The translations under genes were made by a program, and so were the position numbers. The notes beneath the pieces are model-generated. The model saw only the letters and a program-made list of their open reading frames with translations, ran no database searches and was not told the DNA's origin. From Peptococcaceae bacterium (GTDB lineage: Bacteria; Bacillota; Desulfitobacteriia; Desulfitobacteriales; Desulfitobacteriaceae), in contig JAITOS010000122.1 of assembly GCA_031289815.1 (NCBI GenBank), forward strand, positions 1 to 9,983: DNA of 9,983 bases, written 5' to 3'. This document shows positions 1-7,100 of the stretch, in pieces; the stretch's first letter is position 1; every line of letters starts with the position of its first letter.

Positions 1-51
1 GCGAGGCATGGACGCCGAGCGCGTCCCTTTGCGCCAGGAGGGCGCAGCGGG

Positions 52-185
52 ACGAAAAGCGGAACCGCCCGCCCTTCGCGGGTCTCAGCAAACGAAAGCA
101 GAACCGCCCGCCCTTCGCGCCCTCCCGGCAAAAGTCGGCGCACCTATCCCCCTTCACCGGCCAACGTACAGAACACGTACAGAAC
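52..185. repeat. Short direct repeats in GC-rich upstream region
   Basis: A 19-base sequence starting GAACCGCCCG and ending CTTCGCG occurs at 62-80 and again at 101-119, with similar flanks (ACGAAAAGC and ACGAAAGCA). Further on, the 11-mer ACGTACAGAAC is present twice head to tail, at 164-174 and 175-185. Two adjacent hairpins precede them: GGACGC/GCGTCC at 10-15/21-26 and TGCGCC/GGCGCA at 30-35/41-46. I see no convincing gene in bases 1-224. The open frame crossing it (8-316) only translates the repeats and runs into the riboswitch. The function is unknown; the region may be an intergenic repeat element. Confidence 0.7.
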
Positions 186-224
186 AGGGATACGCCAAAC
201 AGCGCTCCGCCCCCGAAAAAACTA

Positions 225-253
225 TTGACACAAGCAAGCGACAAGCGTATGAT
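225..253 (+). promoter_or_regulatory. Consensus sigma-70/sigma-A promoter of the nrdDG operon
   Basis: TTGACA at 225-230 matches the -35 consensus exactly. It is separated by 17 bases from TATGAT at 248-253, one mismatch from the -10 consensus. Transcription should start near 260, just ahead of the cobalamin riboswitch, so the aptamer sits at the 5' end of the mRNA as expected for a cis-acting switch. Confidence 0.85.
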
Positions 254-265
254 TTAGCTAGAAAA

Positions 266-392
266 GTATTTATACAGGGAAACCGGTGTAAATCCGGTAC
301 TGTCCGGCAACTGTAACACAGACGAGAAGAAAGGCCGTTGCGTCCGCGTGGAAAGGCTCTTCGAGGATGAAGTGAAGTCAGGAACCTGTGGG
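266..392 (+). ncRNA. Cobalamin (adenosylcobalamin-type) riboswitch aptamer
   Basis: The conserved core is visible: GGGAAACCGGTGTAAATCCG at 277-296, then GTACTGTCCGGCAACTGTAA through 316, matching the GGTG..AATCC..ACTG..GCAACTG signature of the B12 element (Rfam Cobalamin family). The B12 box appears as GAAGTCAGGAACCTG at about 374-388. The closing helix is seen as ACAGG (274-278) pairing with CCTGT (385-389). Established knowledge: ligand binding normally represses the downstream gene. Here that is nrdDG, a B12-independent ribonucleotide reductase, which fits the known logic of repressing B12-independent isozymes when B12 is available. Confidence 0.93.
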
Positions 393-409
393 CGTTTAGT
401 CTGATGTTC

Positions 410-507
410 CTCCGGGAGTGGGAGCGCAGGCGCCGATGATTGCGCGGGCGTATCGCCTTGCCATTTGCTTGTGTTTGTGCGCGTCTCCCGTTGGAGCCGT
501 GTTTTTT
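410..507 (+). terminator. Possible intrinsic terminator / riboswitch expression platform
   Basis: CTCCGGGAG at 410-418 can pair with CTCCC(GTT)GGAG at 485-496, giving nine base pairs around a three-base bulge; GCGC at 424-427 and 479-482 may extend it. Six T residues follow at 502-507, after a five-base gap (CCGTG). The position, between the B12 box and the nrdD ribosome binding site, suits transcription attenuation. The long loop and the gap before the T run make it an imperfect terminator, so control at translation initiation remains possible. Confidence 0.4.
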
Positions 508-531
508 ACTGTAAAGAGGGGAGGATTGGCG

Positions 532-2670
532 GTGTTCACATCCATTATTAAAAGGGATTTAAGGGTGGCGCCTTTTGATGAAAGCAAGATAACGGACGCC
601 ATATTCAAGTCGTTTAGCGCGGTGGGGGAAGCGGATCTCCAGATAGCGATGGAGCTCACGCTCGCCGTGATCAGGAAGCTGAAGCAGGATTACGCGGGAC
701 AGGATTTCAGCGTCGAAGAGATTCAGGATCTGGTGGAAGCCACCCTGATGGAAGCCGGACATACGAAGGCGGCGAAAGCCTATATACTCTATCGCGAGAA
801 ACGCTCTCACGTGCGGGAAGCCAGAAGCGAGCTGATGGACGCGGTCGCTGAGATATTAAACGAAACCAACCGGGATAACGCCAATGTGGGCAATTCACCG
901 TCGGCGAAGGTGCTGCAAATATCGGAGGCGGCGTCGCGGAGTTACTATTTGAAACGGGTGATTCCGGAAAAACAGTCGAAGGCCCACCTGGAGGGCGACA
1001 TCTATATTCACGACCTGTCCTGGTACGGCAAGACGCTGACCTGCCTGCAAATTCCGCTGGAGCAGCTGCTGCGGGACGGCTTCAGCAACGGCCACGGCTA
1101 TATCAGACCGCCCAAGGGGATCAAGACGGCGTCGGCGTTGGCGGCGATTATCCTGCAAAGCAATCAGAACGATATGCACGGCGGCCAGTCGTTCGCCAGT
1201 TTTGACCGGGATCTGGGCGCGTATGTGGAGCTGGAATTTAAGCGGCAGCATGAAATCCTGCGTAAGAATCTGGATAGCCTGGGTCTGGACGCCGACGGAG
1301 AAAATCTGGCGGCGCTCGTCCATGAGCGGGTGAAAGAGGAAACCTATCAGGCGATGGAAGGCTTTATTTATAACCTGAACACCATGCATTCCCGCGCCGG
1401 AGCGCAGGTGCCCTTTTCCAGCGTGAATTTTGGCACGGACGTATCACGCGGCGGCCGCCTGGTGACGGAGTGTTTTTTGCGCGCCTATGAGCGCGGCCTG
1501 GGGAAGGGCGAAGCGCCGCTGTTTCCCAATGTTTGCTTCAAGATCAAGGAAGATGTGAATTTTGAACCCGGCGATCCTAACTACGATCTGTTTCAGCTCA
1601 GCATGAAGGTGGCCTGCAAACGGCTGTTTCCTAATTTTTCTTTTCAAGACTCCAGCTTCAACGCGCCCTATGAGGGAGAAGAAGTGGCCTATATGGGTTG
1701 CCGGACGCGGGTGATCGCCAACGTCAACGGCGCGGAGCAGACGGACGGCAGGGGCAATCTCTCCTTTACGACGGTCAATCTGCCGCGCCTCGGTTTGCGG
1801 GCGGCTAAAGATCTGTCCCTGTTCTGGAAATATCTCGACGAAGCTTTGGAGCTATGCGTCGAGCAGCTGCTTACGCGTTATGACACGCAAAAAGCCTTAA
1901 AAGTGCGGGATTTCCCTTTTCTTATGGGGCAAAAGCTCTACCTGGACAGCGAGGGTCTGGCAAACGGCGATCCCATTGAAAAAGCGATTCAGCACGGGAC
2001 GCTGAGCGTCGGCTTTATCGGGCTGGCGGAATGCCTGGTGGCGTTGACGGGAAAACATCACGGGGAAAGCGATGAGAGTCAGGCGCTGGGCATTGCCATT
2101 GTCGCGCATATGCGGCGAGGCTGCGACAACGCCACTCAAAAATACGGCTTGAATTTTTCCCTGCTGGCGACGCCGGCGGAACAGCTGAGCGGTAAATTCA
2201 CCAAGCTCGACGTGGCGCGCTTTGGCGTCCTGACCGGAGTGACCGATAAAGAATGGTATACCAATTCGTTTCACGTTCCCGTCGAGTATGCCACCACCGC
2301 CCTGAATAAAATCGCCAAAGAAGGGGTGTATCACAAGTATTGTAACGCCGGTCATATTTCCTACGTCGAGCTTCCCGCCGCGCCGAACCACAATATTGAG
2401 GCCTTTGAGACTTTACTGCGGGCGATGGCGGAAGCGGACATGGGCTACGCCGCGATCAACTTTCCCGTCGATATCTGCCGTGATTGCGGCTTTAACGGGA
2501 TCATTGAAACCGACTATTGCGATGTCTGCGGCAGCGGCAATATCAGCCGCGTCCGCCGCATTACCGGCTATCTTTCGACCCTGGATAAGTTTAACGACAG
2601 CAAGCTCGCGGAGGTCAATCACCGCCAGTTCCACTATCTCAGCGGCGACGCCGCGCAAGGGGATCAGTGA
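532..2670 (+). CDS. nrdD: Anaerobic (class III) ribonucleoside-triphosphate reductase
   Basis: This oxygen-sensitive glycyl-radical enzyme reduces ribonucleoside triphosphates to dNTPs in the cytoplasm. I place the start at GTG 532 (712 aa): AGGGGAGGA at 517-525 lies six bases upstream, and the protein then opens directly into an ATP-cone domain (about residues 1-95, IIKRDLRVAPFDESK). The in-frame extension back to 418 lies in the riboswitch leader and is unlikely to be translated. Family landmarks include C171 in LTCLQIPL, the MGCR loop with C390 (expected thiyl-radical cysteine), and a C-terminal zinc site with C649, C652, C663 and C666. RRITGYL follows, with G679 as the expected glycyl-radical residue. 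The length is normal for NrdD. nrdG follows after 31 bases, so both are probably co-transcribed under the cobalamin riboswitch. Cysteine roles are assigned from family knowledge, not tested here. Confidence 0.96.
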   Translation: MFTSIIKRDLRVAPFDESKITDAIFKSFSAVGEADLQIAMELTLAVIRKLKQDYAGQDFSVEEIQDLVEATLMEAGHTKAAKAYILYREKRSHVREARSELMDAVAEILNETNRDNANVGNSPSAKVLQISEAASRSYYLKRVIPEKQSKAHLEGDIYIHDLSWYGKTLTCLQIPLEQLLRDGFSNGHGYIRPPKGIKTASALAAIILQSNQNDMHGGQSFASFDRDLGAYVELEFKRQHEILRKNLDSLGLDADGENLAALVHERVKEETYQAMEGFIYNLNTMHSRAGAQVPFSSVNFGTDVSRGGRLVTECFLRAYERGLGKGEAPLFPNVCFKIKEDVNFEPGDPNYDLFQLSMKVACKRLFPNFSFQDSSFNAPYEGEEVAYMGCRTRVIANVNGAEQTDGRGNLSFTTVNLPRLGLRAAKDLSLFWKYLDEALELCVEQLLTRYDTQKALKVRDFPFLMGQKLYLDSEGLANGDPIEKAIQHGTLSVGFIGLAECLVALTGKHHGESDESQALGIAIVAHMRRGCDNATQKYGLNFSLLATPAEQLSGKFTKLDVARFGVLTGVTDKEWYTNSFHVPVEYATTALNKIAKEGVYHKYCNAGHISYVELPAAPNHNIEAFETLLRAMAEADMGYAAINFPVDICRDCGFNGIIETDYCDVCGSGNISRVRRITGYLSTLDKFNDSKLAEVNHRQFHYLSGDAAQGDQ

Positions 2671-2701
2671 CCGCTGAAGCCGGAGAGAGGCGGGAAGGGC
2701 C

Positions 2702-3157
2702 ATGAGAATCGCGGGGATCGCGTCCGACAGCGTTGTGGACGGGCCGGGAATCAGGTTCGTTTTGTTTACGCAGGGCTGCTTTCATCAATGCCCGTATTGC
2801 CACAATCCGGACAGTCACGATCCGGACGGCGGCTATGAAATCAGCGTAAAAGAAGTGAAGCGGATCCTGGCGCGGCAGCGGAAAAAGGTGCGCGGCGTAA
2901 CCTTTTCGGGCGGCGAGCCTTTCCTTCAGGCGCAAGAATTGGCGCAAATCGCGGCGTTCGCGCATGAACTCGGCTTGGACGTCGTCACCTATACGGGATT
3001 TGTGTATGAGGAACTGCTGCGGGACGATGATCCGGCGGCGCGGGCCCTGCTCGCAGAGAGCGATATGCTGATCGACGGGAAGTACGTTCACGATCTTCGC
3101 GACACCAGTCTGAGGTTCAGAGGCTCGTCCAATCAGAGAATTCTGGAGTTGAGGTGA
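2702..3157 (+). CDS. nrdG: Anaerobic ribonucleotide reductase activating protein (radical SAM)
   Basis: This 151-aa radical SAM activase uses a [4Fe-4S] cluster and S-adenosylmethionine to generate the glycyl radical on NrdD. The cluster-binding CxxxCxxC is CFHQCPYC at residues 26-33. The SAM-contacting GGE segment appears as TFSGGEP. The N-terminal MRIAGIASDSVVDGPGIR and C-terminal RFRGSSNQRILEL are typical of short NrdG proteins, and the length is close to that of E. coli NrdG. GGGAAGGG lies just before the ATG. Its position immediately after nrdD supports the pairing. Its stop (3155-3157) is only 10 bases ahead of the next start, so the accessory genes behind it are probably on the same transcript. 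Confidence 0.95.
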   Translation: MRIAGIASDSVVDGPGIRFVLFTQGCFHQCPYCHNPDSHDPDGGYEISVKEVKRILARQRKKVRGVTFSGGEPFLQAQELAQIAAFAHELGLDVVTYTGFVYEELLRDDDPAARALLAESDMLIDGKYVHDLRDTSLRFRGSSNQRILELR

Positions 3158-3167
3158 GGTGCAGACT

Positions 3168-4112
3168 ATGGGCGCAAGCTATACCCCGGCCATCGCAGCT
3201 ACAGAAAAAGAAATAATCACAGCGTATTCATCTGATGTTTTGGAGAATGACATCAGGACACATATGCCGCGCATACTGGAAATTCTGTTGCTGGACAGAA
3301 CAACTTCAACGACGAGCACCCTAAAGAATATTATTTGGGCAAACGATAATTACCAGGAATACGGCGCGACTGCCTATGCTGCGGCTGCACAAATAAAACC
3401 GGAACTCATAACGGGCAAAAGAGGCTCTTTGATCATGCCGAGGGCCTTGAAAACAAAGGCTTTGCAAAAAGAAAGGACGAGGGTAAAAGCTGAGGTTTTT
3501 ACGCCTACCTGGATTGTAAGAAAGCAAAACGATGCGGTAGACGAGAGCTACAAGGGCGATGCTTTAGAAGCATACACGCGCCGCAAATGGCTTGAAATCA
3601 CCTGCGGCGAAGCTCCCTATATGGCAACACGCTATGATATGGAGACAGGCGGGCTTGTTCCACTTGCCGAGCGCGCGGGCTTCGTGGATAGAAAACTTGC
3701 ACGGATAAACAATGAGATAACAGACAAGGCGGAGTGGCAGCGTTTGGTTGAGCTTGCCTATAAATCAAGCTACGGTTTTGAGTGGAACGGGGATTCACTG
3801 CTCCTTGCCCGCGAAAACCTGCTTTACACATACCGTGACTATTATTTTGCAAAATGGGGCGATGAGCCGCTATACGGCTTGTTCGAGGAAATCGCAAAAA
3901 TCATCAGCTACAATGTTTTTCAGATGGATGGGCTGAAATTCACCATTCCGCTGACGGAGAAGAGGGAGAAGGTCGTGGAAACGCAGCTGTCATTGTTCGA
4001 TACAGATGAGACGCAAGAGGAGTGGCAAATCATTCCCGGAAAGCGGGTTAGAATAATGAACTGGGCTATAAATAAAATGGAGTTTTTTGATAGGGAGGTT
4101 AAGCGGATATGA
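3168..4112 (+). CDS. Methyltransferase-related 'restriction endonuclease subunit M' protein
   Basis: This 314-aa protein is of the type usually labelled restriction subunit M, found beside large restriction-methylase fusions. A motif X-like VFTP lies at residues 110-113. A motif I-like EITCGEAPY follows at 143-151, in place of the usual DPxCGxGxF of N6-adenine methyltransferases. A conserved-looking NGDSLLLARENLLYTYRDYY is further on. I find no [DNS]PP[YFW] catalytic motif, so it may bind SAM or DNA without methylating alone. ATG 3168 is preferred, with GGTGAGG eight bases upstream. GTG 3159 is an alternative adding three residues, and homologues may start nearer TEKEII. Its stop overlaps the next ATG as ATGA, implying translational coupling and a shared complex. 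Base composition appears lower in GC than nrdDG, consistent with acquisition by transfer. The biochemical role is unknown to me. Confidence 0.8.
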   Translation: MGASYTPAIAATEKEIITAYSSDVLENDIRTHMPRILEILLLDRTTSTTSTLKNIIWANDNYQEYGATAYAAAAQIKPELITGKRGSLIMPRALKTKALQKERTRVKAEVFTPTWIVRKQNDAVDESYKGDALEAYTRRKWLEITCGEAPYMATRYDMETGGLVPLAERAGFVDRKLARINNEITDKAEWQRLVELAYKSSYGFEWNGDSLLLARENLLYTYRDYYFAKWGDEPLYGLFEEIAKIISYNVFQMDGLKFTIPLTEKREKVVETQLSLFDTDETQEEWQIIPGKRVRIMNWAINKMEFFDREVKRI

Positions 4113-7100
4113 GTGATAATACCGTAATAAAAACCACTAAGACCCTCTATCCGCAAATCTATGCCTATGTCCTGCTTGAATACGGCCCTAAAGACGGCTG
4201 GATAAAAATCGGCTACACCGAGCGGCAAGATGTTGATAGCCGGATCAAAGAGCAGACGCATACGGCGGCAGTCAATCTCAAATATTCAAAGCTGTGGTCG
4301 GAGCCAGCCAAGTTTACTGATTCCGACGAGTGGTTTTTCGATAAACAGCTGCATACCTGGTTGCGAAAATTCAAGGGGATTGAGCAAGAGCCGAATACTG
4401 AATGGTTCTACTATGACGGCACGCCGCAGCAAGCACACGACGATTTTGATGATTTCCGAAACAACCGCCTGAATAACTCTGTTCAGGCGAGCAGCCAGCT
4501 TGAATACCAGCTTCGGGCGGAGCAGGAATTAGCCGTGGAAAGGACGCTTGCTTATGCCAAGGCGCACCCGAACGGCGAGTTCCTGTGGAACGCCAAACCC
4601 CGTTTCGGCAAGACTTTGACCACCTATGATTTAGTCCGCAGGATGGATGCGAAAAAGGTGCTGGTTGTTACAAACCGCCCGGCCATTGCTAATTCCTGGT
4701 TTGACGATTTTGAAACCTTCATCGCTTGGCAAACAAGATACTCCTTCATCTCCACTGCGGATTCATTGAAAAACCGGCCTGTCTTTACCCGGGAGGAATT
4801 CTTACAGCAAATCATGGCGGATACGTCGGAAGAGGGACGGTCAGACAGTCATATCACTTTTATCTCCTTGCAAGACTTGAAGGGAGCGATCTCATTCGGC
4901 GGAGAGTATGACAAACTGGAATGGGTCAAGAACTTGCAATGGGATTTGCTCGTCATTGACGAAGCGCATGAGGGTGTCGATACCTTTAAGACCGACGTTG
5001 CCTTTAATAACATCACCCGCGACTTCACCTTGCATTTATCCGGCACCCCGTTTAAGGCTGTCGCCTCCGGCAAATTCTCCGAGGGGCAGATATTTAACTG
5101 GACATATGCGGACGAACAGGAAGCAAAAGCTCGTTGGTCTGACGCAGAGCTAAACAACCCTTATGAGAAGCTGCCGCGCCTTAATCTGTTCTCTTACCAG
5201 ATGAGCCAGATGATTACCGCTGCGGTGAACAAAGGGGCGGAGATTGACGGCCAGGATATAGACTTCGCCTTCGATTTGAACGAGTTTTTTGAAACAAGCG
5301 AGAGCGGCAAATTCGTTCATGAGGCCGAAGTGAATAAATGGCTGGACACGCTTTCCAAAAATGAAAAATACCCATTCTCCACCAAAGAACTGCGCGCCGA
5401 GTTGAAACACACATTTTGGCTGTTGAACCGTGTCGCCAGCGCCAAGGCTCTCGCCAAGCTCCTGAAAGAACACCCGGTCTTTGAGAACTATGAAATCATC
5501 CTGGCGGCGGGCGACGGCAGGACAGAGGACGACCCCACCGATGACCCTACCGCCAACGAGAATTCCTTAGACAGGGTTCGCTCCGCAATAAAAGACCACG
5601 AGAAAACCATCACCCTTTCCGTAGGTCAGCTGACGACAGGCGTTACCGTCCCTGAATGGTCGGCAGTCTTAATGCTCTCCAACGTTAAATCCCCCAGCCT
5701 TTATATGCAAGCGGCGTTTCGGGCGCAAAACCCGTGGGACTATGAAGCGGACGGCAAAAAGCACCGGAAGCAGAATGCTTATGTATTCGACTTCGCTCCC
5801 GAACGCACCCTCATCGTCTATGACGAGTTTGCCAACAATCTGAACAACAAAACTGCCAGCGGCGGCGGTACAACAAACGACCGCGAGGCAAACATCAAGA
5901 CGTTGCTCAACTTCTTTCCTGTAATAGCCGAGGATAGCGGCGGCAAGATGGTAGAGCTTGATGTCGGGCAGGTTCTCACTATTCCAAAAGCCATCAAAGC
6001 GCGGGAAGTCGTAAAGCGCGGCTTCATGTCCAACCTCCTGTTCCAGAATATATCCGGCATTTTCGCCGGGGCAGAAGCAAGGGAGATTCTGGAACAGCTT
6101 AATCCTGTGGATGTGAGCAAGGTTACACCGCGCCAAACAAGCGAAGCTATTGATACGCAGGGTGTTGAGGTGGACGACTATGGGGACGTGATCGTATCCC
6201 CCTCTATTGTTTTAGCTGCAACAGAAGCCCGTTTCGGTGAGAAGGTGTATGCTGATATTGTCGGCGCTGCTGCGCAAGCGGCTGAACAATCCGCTCCGAA
6301 TCTGACAAGTACAGTGGCCAAGGCTTTCACCCAAAATGTGTTGAATACGGTCAAAGAACTGGCCAAAGATAATATCGTCACCGTGGCGCAAGCGGAGCAG
6401 GTGGTAAAGCAAAACGCCAACATCATCGCCCGCGAGGTTGAAATCGTCCAAAAGCAAGCCGAAATCAAGCAGGCCGAAGCAAAGATAGAGTTTGAACGGC
6501 AGGTTGCCGTCGCCCAAAACGACGAGGCGGCTGTTGCCGTGGCAGAGAAAAAGTTCGAGGCCGCAAAACAGCAAATACAATATGGCTTCCAAAAGGAGGT
6601 CATCTCCACAGTAGAAGAAAAGACAAAGGAGCTAGCGCAAAAATCCACCGAGACCATTTTGCAAAAAGCCGAAGAGAAGAAGAAGGCAACGGTTGAGGAT
6701 GATGTCCGGGCCCGTTTGCGCGGTTTTGCCCGTACCATCCCATCGTTCTTGATGGCATACGGCGCATTTGACACATCCCTTGCTAATTTTGACGAAAACA
6801 TCAGGGACGAGGTTTTCCAAGAAGTAACCGGCATCACGCTTGACCAGTTCCGTATCTTGCGGGATACCTATAATTTCTTTGACGCTGTTGTGTTCAACGA
6901 ATCTGTTCAAGAATTCCTGCACAAGAAAGAGCAGCTTGCCGACTACTTTGACGATAGTCAGGACGAGGATATATTCGACTATATCCCGCCGCAGAAAACC
7001 AATCAGATTTTCACGCCTAAAAAGGTCGTGAAGTTGATGATGGACAAACTTGAAGAAGAAAACCCCGATATATTTACCGATAAAGATAAGACGTTTGCAG

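Noticed and set aside
8..316. 102-codon frame at the window start
   Set aside because: It translates the GC-rich repeats, has AEPPALR twice only because of them, and runs through the nrd promoter into the riboswitch core.
418..531. N-terminal extension of nrdD with a hydrophobic, signal-peptide-like stretch
   Set aside because: It falls in the riboswitch leader. NrdD is cytoplasmic, and GTG 532 has a strong ribosome binding site and begins the ATP-cone domain.
6178..6837. A 219-codon open frame on the minus strand, plus an overlapping 126-codon one
   Set aside because: It lies opposite the coiled-coil part of the restriction fusion. Its serine/alanine/phenylalanine-rich sequence is the complement of A/E/K codons, with no matching family or start signal.
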